Under the pieces are notes generated by a model. It was given only the letters and a program-made list of their open reading frames with translations. It made no database searches and was not told the origin of the DNA. Shown here in pieces: positions 16,411 to 25,656 of a DNA stretch of 64,000 nucleotides. Source of the DNA: Pararobbsia alpina_A (GTDB lineage Bacteria; Pseudomonadota; Gammaproteobacteria; Burkholderiales; Burkholderiaceae). The position numbers and the translations under genes were made by a program. The DNA lies in contig NZ_OZ221287.1 of the NCBI RefSeq assembly GCF_965118125.1, positions 2,976,001-3,040,000 of the forward strand, given 5' to 3'. Numbering within the stretch: the first letter of the stretch is position 1; each line of letters starts with the position of its first letter.

Positions 16411-17811
16411 TCACGCGCGGCGCCATTCAGTCGCGCCGCCAGGTTTGTCTTCGAGTACGACGCCCGCGGCAAGCAATTCGCCACGAATCCGATCCGCCTC
16501 GGCATAGTTCTTCGCACGCTTGGCCGCGACACGCGCGGCGATCGATGCTTCAATCGCATCGGCATCGAGTGCTGCACCTGCGTCCTGCGTTCCTGTTGCG
16601 GACTGCAAAAACACACGCGGTTCACGATCGAGCAAGCCGAGCACGCGGCCCAGCTCGCGCAGCTGACGCGCAAGCGCGCGATCGCGAGTACGGTTGACCT
16701 CGCTCGCAAGCTCGAACAGCGTCGAGACTGCGACGACCGTATTGAAATCATCATTCATTGCGGCGCGAAAACGCGACGCAAAGCTCTCGTTCCAGTCGAG
16801 CGCGCCTTCGTCAGGCTCCACATCCTTGAGCGCGGTATAGAGCCGCGTCAAACCTGCACGCGCATCTTCGAGATGCACATCACTGTAATTCAACGGACTG
16901 CGATAGTGGGCGCGCAAAATAAAAAAGCGCAGCACCTCGGCATCGAATCGTTCGAGCACCTCACGAATCGTAAAGAAATTGCCGAGCGATTTCGACATCT
17001 TCTCGTTGTCGATCTGGATGTAGCCGTTATGCATCCAGTAGTTCACGAAGTGCGCGCCCGTGGCGCCTTCACTTTGCGCAATTTCATTCTCATGGTGCGG
17101 GAACTGCAAGTCCTGTCCGCCACCATGAATATCGAATCGTTCACCGAGCAATGCGCAGGACATCGCCGAGCATTCGATATGCCATCCCGGACGTCCGCGA
17201 CCCCATTGCGAATCCCATTTCGACTCGGGCGGCTCCTCGGCCTTGGCTTGCTTCCAGAGCACAAAGTCGAGCGGATCCTGCTTCGCGTCGTTCGTCGACA
17301 CACGCTCGCCTGCTCGCAGATCCTCGAGCGACTTGCCCGAGAGCTGACCATAGTTTGCAAACTTGCGCACCGCAAAATTCACATCGCCATCCGTCCCCTG
17401 ATACGCATAGCCGTTGTGTTCGAGACGTTCGATCATCGACAGCATTTGCGGGACGAATTGCGTCGCACGCGGCTCGAGATCAGGCCGCGCGACGCCGAGC
17501 GCATCTGCGTCTTCATGCATGGCCGCAATGAAACGATCGGTCAGTGCGCCGATCGTCTCGCCGTTCTCGACGGCGCGGCGAATGATCTTGTCGTCGATAT
17601 CGGTGATGTTACGTACATAGGTCACACGATAGCCGAGCGTGCGCAACCAGCGCTGCACAAGATCGAACGCCACCATCACACGCGCGTGACCGATGTGGCA
17701 ATAGTCGTATACGGTCATGCCGCATACATACATGCGCACCTCGCCCGGCGTGAGCGGCACGAACGTCTCTTTGTCACGCGTGAGCGTGTTGTAAATTCGG
17801 AGTGAATCCAT
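16411..17811 (-). CDS. cysS: Cysteinyl-tRNA synthetase
   Basis: Charges tRNA-Cys. The 466-residue class I synthetase shows the zinc cysteine in MYVCGMTVYD, the HIGH motif in YCHIGHARV, further zinc ligands in WHIECSAMS and HHENEIAQ, and KMSKSLGNF. Length agrees with E. coli CysS (461). No strong ribosome site precedes the ATG. First gene of the minus-strand run ending at tRNA-Ser. Confidence 0.97.
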   Translation of the reverse strand: MDSLRIYNTLTRDKETFVPLTPGEVRMYVCGMTVYDYCHIGHARVMVAFDLVQRWLRTLGYRVTYVRNITDIDDKIIRRAVENGETIGALTDRFIAAMHEDADALGVARPDLEPRATQFVPQMLSMIERLEHNGYAYQGTDGDVNFAVRKFANYGQLSGKSLEDLRAGERVSTNDAKQDPLDFVLWKQAKAEEPPESKWDSQWGRGRPGWHIECSAMSCALLGERFDIHGGGQDLQFPHHENEIAQSEGATGAHFVNYWMHNGYIQIDNEKMSKSLGNFFTIREVLERFDAEVLRFFILRAHYRSPLNYSDVHLEDARAGLTRLYTALKDVEPDEGALDWNESFASRFRAAMNDDFNTVVAVSTLFELASEVNRTRDRALARQLRELGRVLGLLDREPRVFLQSATGTQDAGAALDADAIEASIAARVAAKRAKNYAEADRIRGELLAAGVVLEDKPGGATEWRRA

Positions 17812-18110
17812 AGAACGGTACGAGGTCCGGAATTTCAGCGCGGCGCCGGCGGCAACGGATTGGGGGGCACTGCCGGGTGCGATGCGACCTCGCGATCGCG
17901 GCGGCTGTCCGATCGTTCGGGGAACGCGCGGACTTTGTTAGAATGCCGGCGAGTATACCATTCACGATTTAGCCTATGAAGATCATGCGCGGCGCGCCTG
18001 CAGTTCCTGTCCGGCATCCTGATGCGAGCACGCGCCGGGGTGCGACCACGGCTCCTGTGAGCACGACGCACCGCTTTAGTCGCATGCTTCCTGACGATGG
18101 ACAAAGCAGT

Positions 18111-18860
18111 ATGACATTCACCGGTTTGACTCAGACGATGGGCCGCATGGCGGGTCGCGGTGCGGCGCTCTGGCTGCTTCTCGCTGCCGTGGGCACGTTG
18201 ACGCTGCCTGCAGCCATCGCGCCCGTGGGTGCTGCGCATGCGCAAGCCGGCGCGGCCGCGCGCGTGAAGAACCCCGTGCTCGACGGCACGCCCGAAGTCG
18301 ATGCGTCGATCGCGAATCACAACTGGGATCAGGCGCTCGCGCAACTCGACGATCACCTCAAGACCCATCCGCTCGACGCACAAGCCAAGTTCAAACGTGC
18401 GACCGTGCTGGCACGCATGGGCCGCGATGACGATGCGATCAGCGCGTTTCAGGCGCTCACGCAGCAGTACCCCGAATTGCCCGAGCCGTACAACAATCTG
18501 GCGGCGCTCTATGCCAAGCATGGTCAGTACGACAACGCGCGCGCGACGCTCGAGACCGCGATCTCGGCGAACCCGGGCTTTGCGCTTGGCTACCAGAACC
18601 TCGGCAGTCTCTATCTGAAGCTCGCGCAGGACGCGTACACCCACGCTTCGTCGCTCGACAAGCGCGATGGCGATTCACGCAGCCGCGTCACGAAGATTCA
18701 GGCCATTCTGTCGCCGGCAAGCACCGCGGCAGCCACCGGCGCCGCTCAGCCTGCATCGGATACCTCGGCGATGCCCGCACTGCCCGAGCCGCAAGCGCCG
18801 GAAATCCTGCCGTCGGAACCCAGCACCGGTGGAATGCCTATTTCGCCGCAACGCAATTGA
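18111..18860 (+). CDS. Exported tetratricopeptide-repeat protein
   Basis: Probable periplasmic TPR protein of about 249 residues. A signal sequence (AALWLLLAAVGTLTLPAAIA, then AHAQA as cleavage site) is followed by two or three TPR units: AQAKFKRATVLARMGRDDDA, PEPYNNLAALYAKHGQYDNA and FALGYQNLGSLYLKLAQDAY. The end is Ala/Pro-rich and probably flexible. The frame is open to ATG 17976, but the upstream residues would put the signal sequence too far in; ATG 18111 is a choice, not certain. It is divergent from cysS and lies just before two cyclophilin genes. Confidence 0.78.
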   Translation: MTFTGLTQTMGRMAGRGAALWLLLAAVGTLTLPAAIAPVGAAHAQAGAAARVKNPVLDGTPEVDASIANHNWDQALAQLDDHLKTHPLDAQAKFKRATVLARMGRDDDAISAFQALTQQYPELPEPYNNLAALYAKHGQYDNARATLETAISANPGFALGYQNLGSLYLKLAQDAYTHASSLDKRDGDSRSRVTKIQAILSPASTAAATGAAQPASDTSAMPALPEPQAPEILPSEPSTGGMPISPQRN

Positions 18861-18891
18861 TGCGTCTCTTTACGTTTAGCAAGGAAACTTC

Positions 18892-19467
18892 ATGAAGCGC
18901 TTCTTTCCGGCACTCGCGTCGTGTGCCGTTGCCTTGTCGTTCGCCCTGACCTCGGTTGCCGCACAAGCGAACCCCGATGTGTTGTTCAAGACCTCGATGG
19001 GCGACTTCACGGTCGAGCTCGATCCGGCCAAGGCGCCGAAGACCGTCGACAACTTCCTCACGTATGTGAAGGAAGGCCACTACAACGGCACCGTGTTTCA
19101 TCGCGTGATCCCGGGCTTCATGATTCAGGGTGGTGGTTTCACGCCTGACCTCAAGGAAAAGAACACGCACGCACCGATTCCGCTCGAGAGCCGCAACGGC
19201 CTCAAGAATCTGACGGGCACGATTGCGATGGCCCGCACGAGCGACCCGAATTCGGCGACGTCACAATTCTTCATCAACGTCGTCGACAATGCGAACCTCG
19301 ACTTCCCGAATCCGGACGGTCATGGCTATGCCGTCTTCGGCAAGGTCGTCAGCGGCCTGGACGTGGTCAAGAAGATCGAGACCGTGCCCACGCATAACGA
19401 AAACATGATGCAGGATGTGCCGCGCGTGCCGGTCGTCATCCAGTCGGCAACGGTGGTCGGCAACTAA
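18892..19467 (+). CDS. ppiA: Periplasmic peptidyl-prolyl isomerase (cyclophilin)
   Basis: Cyclophilin-type prolyl isomerase assisting folding in the periplasm. Start ATG has AAGGAAAC before it; residues 1-25 form a signal peptide ending AAQAN. The cyclophilin core shows FHRVIPGFMIQGGGF and TIAMARTSDPNSATSQFFIN. The 191-residue length is normal for PpiA. It lies 31 bases after the TPR gene and 115 bases before its cytoplasmic paralogue. Confidence 0.93.
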   Translation: MKRFFPALASCAVALSFALTSVAAQANPDVLFKTSMGDFTVELDPAKAPKTVDNFLTYVKEGHYNGTVFHRVIPGFMIQGGGFTPDLKEKNTHAPIPLESRNGLKNLTGTIAMARTSDPNSATSQFFINVVDNANLDFPNPDGHGYAVFGKVVSGLDVVKKIETVPTHNENMMQDVPRVPVVIQSATVVGN

Positions 19468-19581
19468 CTCACGCAAAGCGGCGGCATACACAACAGCGAT
19501 AAGATCCGGAACACACACAAGCTGATCAACCCGGACCCGCCGCCGCACTCTCCCACCCCAGACAAAACACAAGGACATCTC

Positions 19582-20076
19582 ATGGTCGAACTTCATACGA
19601 ACCACGGCGTCATCAAGATCGAACTCAACGCCGAAAAGGCACCGAAGACGGTCGAAAATTTCCTGAGCTATGTGAAGTCGGGACACTACGACGGCACGGT
19701 GTTTCACCGTGTGATCGACGGCTTCATGATTCAAGGCGGTGGCTTCGAACAAGGCATGAATCAAAAGCCGACGAACGCGCCGGTTGCCAATGAAGCCGAC
19801 AACGGCCTCAAGAACGAACGCGGCACGCTCGCGATGGCACGTACGAACGATCCGCACTCGGCGACGGCACAGTTCTTCATCAACGTGAAGGACAACGACT
19901 TCCTGAACTTCAGCTCGCCGACGCCGCAAGGCTGGGGCTACTGCGTGTTCGCCAAGGTCGTCGAAGGTCTGGACATCGTCGATGCGATCAAGAAGGTCAA
20001 GACGGGTAACAAGGGCTTCCATCAAGACGTGCCGGTCGAAGACGTCGTGATCGAGAAGGCTGTGGTCACCGAGTAA
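19582..20076 (+). CDS. ppiB: Cytoplasmic peptidyl-prolyl isomerase B (cyclophilin)
   Basis: Cyclophilin prolyl isomerase without a signal peptide, beginning directly at the first strand MVELHTNHGVIKIEL. Catalytic region FHRVIDGFMIQGGGF and LAMARTNDPHSATAQFFINV are present. 164 residues, as E. coli PpiB. A ribosome site AAGGAC precedes the ATG. The close match to the preceding gene shows a tandem pair, one exported and one cytosolic. Confidence 0.95.
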   Translation: MVELHTNHGVIKIELNAEKAPKTVENFLSYVKSGHYDGTVFHRVIDGFMIQGGGFEQGMNQKPTNAPVANEADNGLKNERGTLAMARTNDPHSATAQFFINVKDNDFLNFSSPTPQGWGYCVFAKVVEGLDIVDAIKKVKTGNKGFHQDVPVEDVVIEKAVVTE

Positions 20077-20198
20077 GCGGCGGACCGGGCCGCTGACTGC
20101 GCCGCTCAATCAGTGGCTGACTGAGTGGCCGATTCAGCGGCTGCGACCCTTGCGGCGCGACGGTTGTTCCACACCGCGCGCCGCACTCCCTCCCGATC

Positions 20199-20948
20199 AT
20201 GCGACCCACGCGCCCTCTGCTGTTTATCTCCGACCTGCATCTGAGCCCCGCGATCCCCAACACGGTCGCAGCGTTCGAGCGATTCATTTCCGTCACAGCG
20301 GCGCAGGCTGAAGCTGTCTATATTCTCGGCGACTTGTTCGAATACTGGATCGGCGACGACATGCTCGCCACGCCGTTCGCGCAACAGGTCGCACGCACCT
20401 TGCATACGCTATCCGAGCGCGGCATTGCGCTCTATCTGATGCAAGGCAATCGTGACTTTCTGCTCGGCACGCGATTCGCGAAGGCGGCAGGCGCTACGCT
20501 GCTTCCCGATCCCTTTGTGTTCGATGCATTCGGACAGCGTGTCGTGCTCGCGCATGGCGACGCACTGTGCACGGCCGATATCGGATACCAGCGCTTTCGG
20601 CGGGTCTCGCATAGCGCGGCAGGCCGGTGCTTTTTTCTGAGCTGGCCGCTCAAATGGCGCCTCGCGCTTGCCGAGCGCATGCGCAATAAAAGTCAGACGA
20701 CTTGGACGCCTGAGCGCATGGCAGTGGCCGATGTCACGCAGGATGGCGTGTCAGATCTGCTGCGTTCGAGCCGTGCGTCGATTCTGATTCATGGGCATAC
20801 ACATCGCCCTGCCGTCCATCGTCAAAGCGTCGACGGGCGCGTCACGGAACGCTGGGTCATTCCGGATTGGGAACTCGACCACGGTGCGCCTCGCGGCGGA
20901 TATCTCGTGTTCGACGAAAGCGGTGTGAGCGAGCACGCGCTCGATTAA
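20199..20948 (+). CDS. lpxH: UDP-2,3-diacylglucosamine diphosphatase
   Basis: Fourth step of lipid A synthesis: hydrolyses UDP-2,3-diacylglucosamine to lipid X and UMP at the inner membrane. All metallophosphoesterase motifs are present: FISDLHLSP, GDLFEYWIGDD, GNRDFL, AHGDALC and HGHTHRPA. 249 residues, close to E. coli (240). The ATG has no obvious ribosome site. It lies downstream of ppiB, an order also found in related genomes. Confidence 0.95.
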   Translation: MRPTRPLLFISDLHLSPAIPNTVAAFERFISVTAAQAEAVYILGDLFEYWIGDDMLATPFAQQVARTLHTLSERGIALYLMQGNRDFLLGTRFAKAAGATLLPDPFVFDAFGQRVVLAHGDALCTADIGYQRFRRVSHSAAGRCFFLSWPLKWRLALAERMRNKSQTTWTPERMAVADVTQDGVSDLLRSSRASILIHGHTHRPAVHRQSVDGRVTERWVIPDWELDHGAPRGGYLVFDESGVSEHALD

Positions 20949-21009
20949 CTCAGGCGCCGCGCGGACAGCGCGCGTCATGCACGACGCTTATCGCCTCTGT
21001 ATCGCCCCT

Positions 21010-21828
21010 CTACCGCCCCTCTACCGCCTCTCCAAGCCGCTTAAGCCGCGACACGGCTGCGCTGCACTCAGGTTCGTCCGCGAGTTGCGCGCCAAGACGA
21101 TCGAGCGCTTCGACGATCTCGTCAACACGGCTGGCCTGGCGGCTCACGTGCTCGATCAGTCCGTTGATCGCCATCGACGTCGGGTCGTCGACATTGGGTG
21201 TCACGCCGTAGGCTGCGAATTCGCGAGCGACGGGATGCATGTCATGACGAGTCGAGGCTGACGTTGCGGCGCTAAGGCCTTCCGACGCTACACCGGCGGC
21301 GCCCGCGCTCAACGGTGCGGCAATAATCCGCGCGGGATTGCCCACTGCAGTAGCCCCTGCCGGCACCGGCTTGACGACCACCGCGTTCGAGCCAATCTTC
21401 GCGCCCTCTCCGACCGTAAAACCACCGAGCACCTGAGCGCCCGCACCCACGATGACGCCCGGCCCGAGCGTCGGATGGCGCTTGGCGCCGCGCGTGAGGG
21501 ACGTACCACCCAGCGTGACGCCCTGGTAAATCGTGCAGTCATCGCCGATCTCGGCGGTCTGCCCGATCACGACGCCCATGCCGTGATCGATAAACACACG
21601 GCGGCCAATCTGCGCACCCGGATGGATCTCGATGCCCGTCCAGAAACGGCCCCATTGAGAAATGAATCGACCGAGCCACGGCAGTCCGAGATTCCAGCAC
21701 GCGTGCGCGACACGATGAAAGATCAACGCATGCACACCGGGGTAGCACGTCAGCACTTCCCATGTGTTGCGTGCAGCCGGATCCTTCGCGCGGATCGCGG
21801 CGATGTCTTCACGGAGTCTCGAGAACAT
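21010..21828 (-). CDS. cysE: Serine O-acetyltransferase
   Basis: Makes O-acetylserine for cysteine synthesis. An alpha-helical N-terminal part (MFSRLREDIAAIRAKDPAAR) is followed by a left-handed beta-helix of hexapeptide repeats from EIHPGAQIGRRVFIDHGMG to VGAGAQVLGGFTVGEGAKIG. The catalytic His is in FIDHGMG. The 272 residues include a C-terminal extension of about 80 residues after AVGNPARIIA, rich in helix formers, as in some beta-proteobacterial CysE proteins. Confidence 0.93.
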   Translation of the reverse strand: MFSRLREDIAAIRAKDPAARNTWEVLTCYPGVHALIFHRVAHACWNLGLPWLGRFISQWGRFWTGIEIHPGAQIGRRVFIDHGMGVVIGQTAEIGDDCTIYQGVTLGGTSLTRGAKRHPTLGPGVIVGAGAQVLGGFTVGEGAKIGSNAVVVKPVPAGATAVGNPARIIAAPLSAGAAGVASEGLSAATSASTRHDMHPVAREFAAYGVTPNVDDPTSMAINGLIEHVSRQASRVDEIVEALDRLGAQLADEPECSAAVSRLKRLGEAVEGR

Positions 21829-22085
21829 GGCGTATATCGTGTGAGGCCCGGCACGGCGCGCCGGGTGCCTGACTTGTCATATCAGGTCAATACGGCGGAT
21901 TGTAGGAGATTCGCCGGAAGCGTTTTTAAAGCCCCAAGGTCACTGTGGGCAAACGATCGGCGTGGGCCGCAACGGGGTCCGGCGATAACGCTGGTACTAC
22001 ATGCTGGCGCTATACGCGGCGCGGGCGCATCAGCTCGACCTGGGCGGTGCGCTCCGACGCGCTCGGGATGGCCGACCGGCGACGA

Positions 22086-22889
22086 TCACCGATGCGCCTT
22101 GAGCAGTATGTGCTTCGCGATGCCGCGCAGGATATGCACCTCTTCGCGCGAGAGCCCCGTGCGCGCAAACAGGCGTCGAAGTCTCGGCATGAGCTTCTTC
22201 GGATTGGCAGGATCAAGGAAGTCGATCGAAACCAGCGCGTTCTCGAGATGCACGAACATGCGTTCGACGTCCTCGCTGGCAGCGAGCGGCGACGCGTCGG
22301 GGTCGACGATCGCCGGGCTCGCGTGCTGGGCGTGACCCTGCGCCTGGAACGCCATGCGCAGTTCGTACGCGAGCACCTGCACGGCCTGGGCCAGGTTCAA
22401 CGAGCTGTAAGCCGGATTAGCCGGAATGTGGACGATGCCGCTGCAACGCTCGACGTCCGCATTCGAGAGCCCGACGCGTTCATTGCCGAACACGAGCGCG
22501 ATTTCCTGCTGACCGCCCGCGACGATGGGCACGGCCCGTTCGGCGGCCGTGCGCGGCGTCAGCACGGGCGGCCCGTATTCGCGCGGTCGCGCGGACAACG
22601 CGAGCGACCAGTGCACGCCACTCAAGGCATCCTCGAGCGAATCAACGATATGCGTGTTGGCAAGCACGTCGTCTGCGCCGCTCGCCATCGCGCATGCCTC
22701 GGGGTCCTCGTGCACATGAGCCACCTTCGGCCGCACGACCACGAGGCGCGCGAAGCCCATCGTCTTGAGCGCACGCGCGGCTGAGCCGACATTGCCCGGA
22801 TGGCTCGGTTCGACGAGGACAAAACGTGTCGAGGTAAAGCCACCGGCTACAGCCGGTTCATCGTCGCCAGGACGCACGGTATCGGTCAT
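22086..22889 (-). CDS. trmJ: tRNA (cytidine/uridine-32-2'-O)-methyltransferase
   Basis: SPOUT-class methyltransferase that 2'-O-methylates tRNA position 32. Visible family motifs: FVLVEPSHPGNVGSAARALK at the start, ALVFGNERVGLSNADVERC in the SAM-binding knot, and IPANPAYSSLNLAQAVQVL. 267 residues, near the usual 250. Divergent from suhB across a 430-base gap, a common proteobacterial arrangement. Confidence 0.93.
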   Translation of the reverse strand: MTDTVRPGDDEPAVAGGFTSTRFVLVEPSHPGNVGSAARALKTMGFARLVVVRPKVAHVHEDPEACAMASGADDVLANTHIVDSLEDALSGVHWSLALSARPREYGPPVLTPRTAAERAVPIVAGGQQEIALVFGNERVGLSNADVERCSGIVHIPANPAYSSLNLAQAVQVLAYELRMAFQAQGHAQHASPAIVDPDASPLAASEDVERMFVHLENALVSIDFLDPANPKKLMPRLRRLFARTGLSREEVHILRGIAKHILLKAHR

Positions 22890-23320
22890 CGGTCAGTCTG
22901 TTGATCTATCGTTCAGTCGGTATGCAAGTGCGGTGCTCAAATTCGCGTCCAAGCCCGCGAACCTTCGAACCGCCGACGCAAGTCAGCCCCTCATGGTCGG
23001 CCAGACCGGCGGCGCGGACGCGTCGACCCCGCTGGGCGATGCAAATGGCCAAGTCCAGCGGACCGAACCGAAAGGGGCCGCCCACATGGGCCAACGCAAA
23101 TGTTACCCGCATGAGGCCGGCAAGCGCAGCCCCTCTCGGATAGAATAGCGGCTTCGTGTGCCCGGCCGGCTTCCGGCCGAACCTGCACCCCGCTCTTTTT
23201 CCGTTCGCGCGGCCGCGACGGGCCCGGCATGAGCCGGCGTTTCCCCGTTTGCGCCGCCGCGCGTAGTGTTCCGGCTGCCGGCTTCGGCCATCGCCTCCAT
23301 CGCCACAAGGATTTCGTCTC
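22890..23320. other. Divergent intergenic region between trmJ and suhB
   Basis: No convincing gene. It should contain the promoters of trmJ and suhB. A TAGAAT hexamer at 23141-23146 could be a suhB -10 box, without a good -35. CGGCCGG (23163-23169) pairs with CCGGCCG (23173-23179), a GC-only hairpin that would lie in the suhB leader. A second GC-rich inverted segment follows near 23210-23245. Confidence 0.4.
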
Positions 23321-24124
23321 ATGCATCCGATGCTCAACATCGCCGTCAAGGCCGCACGCCGCGCCGGGCAAATCATCAACCGTGCATCGCTCGACCTCGA
23401 TCTCGTCAAGGTCAGCAAGAAACAGCACAACGATTTCGTGACCGAAGTCGACAAGGCGTCCGAAGCAGCGATCATCGAAACGATCTCGACGGCCTATCCG
23501 GATCACGCCATCCTTGCCGAAGAATCGGGCCGCAGCGAACAGAAATCGGAATTCGAGTGGATCATCGACCCGCTCGACGGCACGACGAACTTCATTCACG
23601 GCTTCCCCTACTACTGCGTGTCGATCGCGCTGGCGCACAACGGCGTCGTGACGCAAGCCGTCGTGTTCGATCCGAACCGGAACGATCTTTTCGTCGCCTC
23701 GCGCGGACGCGGTGCTTTCCTGAATGACCGCCGCATCCGCGTCGGCAAGCGCGACCGTCTGGCCGATGCACTGATCGGCACGGGCTTCCCGTTCCGCGAC
23801 CTCCAGGGTCTTGACCGTTACAAGAAGCTGTTCGGCGAAATGACCGAAGCCTGCGCAGGCCTGCGCCGCCCCGGCGCCGCCGCACTGGACCTGGCCAACG
23901 TTGCGGCCGGCCGCATGGATGGTTTCTTCGAGCAAGGCATCAAGGCATGGGACGTTGCAGCGGGCAGCCTGCTAATCACCGAAGCCGGCGGCCTCGTGGG
24001 CAACTACACGGGCGAGGCGGAGTTCCTGCACATGGGCGAAATCCTCGCCGGCAATCCGAAGCTCTACGCGCAAATGATTCAGGTCCTGAACCCGTATAGC
24101 AAGGTGCACGAAGCGGCTGCTTGA
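23321..24124 (+). CDS. suhB: Inositol-1-monophosphatase family protein
   Basis: Mg-dependent phosphatase; SuhB also takes part in rRNA transcription antitermination in enterobacteria. The 267-residue product has the metal motifs AEESGRSEQ, WIIDPLDGTTNFIHGFPYY and WDVAAGSLLITEAGG. Ribosome site AAGGA lies about 10 bases before the ATG. An 8-base hairpin (24156-24163 with 24176-24183) sits between it and lplT. Confidence 0.94.
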   Translation: MHPMLNIAVKAARRAGQIINRASLDLDLVKVSKKQHNDFVTEVDKASEAAIIETISTAYPDHAILAEESGRSEQKSEFEWIIDPLDGTTNFIHGFPYYCVSIALAHNGVVTQAVVFDPNRNDLFVASRGRGAFLNDRRIRVGKRDRLADALIGTGFPFRDLQGLDRYKKLFGEMTEACAGLRRPGAAALDLANVAAGRMDGFFEQGIKAWDVAAGSLLITEAGGLVGNYTGEAEFLHMGEILAGNPKLYAQMIQVLNPYSKVHEAAA

Positions 24125-24199
24125 TGGCTGCGCTCGTTTGCTGAACGTCATACAGGGAGCGCGCAGCGGCCTGCACGCGCTCCTCGATGCTCAAAACGG

Positions 24200-25501
24200 A
24201 TGAAGAAAGGCTTTTACACGATCATCGCCGCGCAGTTCGTGTCGTCGCTTGCCGACAATGCGCTACTGATCGCTGCCATCGCCCTGCTGCGCGATATCCA
24301 TTCGCAAGCCTGGGTCACGCCGCTGCTCCAGATCCTGTTCACGATCTCCTACGTCGTTCTCGCGCCCTTTGTCGGCGCGTTTGCCGACGCCTTGCAAAAG
24401 CGTTACGTGATGTTCATCTCGAACGCGCTCAAGGCGGGGGGCTGCGTACTGATGATCGCGAACGTGCATCCGATGATCGCCTATGGCCTGATCGGCTTCG
24501 GCGCGGCCGCCTATTCGCCGGCGAAATACGGCATCCTGACCGAGCTGCTTCCGAAGGAACAACTCGTCGTCGCCAATGCGTGGCTTGAATCCGCGACCGT
24601 CCTGTCGACGATCGTCGGAACAATGGCCGGCGGCGCGCTCGTCAGCGACGTGGTGTCGCACTGGATTACCGGCCATTCGATACCGTTCATCCACACGGCC
24701 GCGCAATGCGCGATGGTCGTGATGTTCCTGGTCTACGCCGCCGCGGGCGTGCTCAATATCGATATTCCCGACACCGGCGCGCGCTACGAAAACCGGCTGC
24801 ATGAGCCGCTCAAGCTCATTCGCGATTTTCGCCACTGCTTCTATGTGCTGTGGCACGACAAGCTTGCCCAGATTGCGCTCTGGGTGACCACCTTGCTCTG
24901 GGGCAGCGCGGTCACGTTGCAACTGATGGTGCTCAAATGGGCCAATGTACGGCTCGGCATGTCGCTATCGTCCGCAGCGACGCTACAAGGCATTACCGGG
25001 CTTGGGATCGCAGTCGGCGCGGCGTGGGCCGCGGCGAAGATTCCGATGCGCGATGCGTTCAAAGTGCTGCCCGTCGGCTTGCTCGTCGGCGTCGTCACGA
25101 TCTGCATGGCCTTCTATTCGCGCGATCTGTTTCCTGCGGGTGCCGGCATTCACCTGGGGCCGCTAAGCGTGCCCTACTACATCGTGTTCGCGTTCGTTGA
25201 AATGCTGATCGTCGGCACGCTCGCGGGCTTCTTCGTCGTGCCGATGAACGCGGTACTTCAGCATCGCGGCGCCCAGCTTCTGTCGGCCGGGCACTCGATC
25301 GCCGTGCAGAACTTCAACCAGAATATCGCCGTGCTCTCGATGCTCGGCCTGTACGCGCTGCTGCTCAAATGGGACATGCCGATTCAGTGGATCATCGTGC
25401 TGTTCGGCACCACCGTGGTTGCGCTGATGTATCTGGCCATGCTTCGGCATCACGCCAACCAGCGCGAGCATGATCACGTCGCTGCTCAGCTGGGTGATTG
25501 A
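24200..25501 (+). CDS. lplT: Lysophospholipid transporter, MFS family
   Basis: Inner-membrane major-facilitator flippase for lysophospholipids, feeding acyltransferase repair. The 433-residue product has about twelve hydrophobic segments, the LplT/Aas-type opening GFYTIIAAQFVSSLADNALL, and the loop DALQKRYVMF. No acyl-ACP synthetase (aas) gene follows here. The ATG lies 75 bases after suhB. A stem (AGCGACTT/AAGTCGCT, 25505-25526) just past the stop may mark the end of the transcript. Confidence 0.9.
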   Translation: MKKGFYTIIAAQFVSSLADNALLIAAIALLRDIHSQAWVTPLLQILFTISYVVLAPFVGAFADALQKRYVMFISNALKAGGCVLMIANVHPMIAYGLIGFGAAAYSPAKYGILTELLPKEQLVVANAWLESATVLSTIVGTMAGGALVSDVVSHWITGHSIPFIHTAAQCAMVVMFLVYAAAGVLNIDIPDTGARYENRLHEPLKLIRDFRHCFYVLWHDKLAQIALWVTTLLWGSAVTLQLMVLKWANVRLGMSLSSAATLQGITGLGIAVGAAWAAAKIPMRDAFKVLPVGLLVGVVTICMAFYSRDLFPAGAGIHLGPLSVPYYIVFAFVEMLIVGTLAGFFVVPMNAVLQHRGAQLLSAGHSIAVQNFNQNIAVLSMLGLYALLLKWDMPIQWIIVLFGTTVVALMYLAMLRHHANQREHDHVAAQLGD

Positions 25502-25504
25502 CTG

Positions 25505-25526
25505 AGCGACTTCGTGAAAAGTCGCT
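25505..25526. terminator. Hairpin after lplT
   Basis: AGCGACTT (25505-25512) and AAGTCGCT (25519-25526) form a perfect 8-base-pair stem with a 6-base loop immediately after the lplT stop. No T run follows, so termination is uncertain. Confidence 0.35.
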
Positions 25527-25656
25527 AGAGCGCGGCTGAATTCTGCGCGATCTGTGCAAGTCGCTGGACACCCGTCTCGATAAATTCGTCACCTTGGCCG
25601 CTTCGATGAGCGGCCCTTGTTGGACGCACCCATCGAGAACCACGGAATCCACAATC

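Noticed and set aside
16381..17805. 474-codon plus-strand open frame
   Set aside because: Antisense to cysS, which has complete HIGH and KMSKS motifs.
22991..23935. 314-codon minus-strand frame opposite suhB
   Set aside because: Shadow of suhB, whose metal motifs are intact; Arg/His-rich composition.
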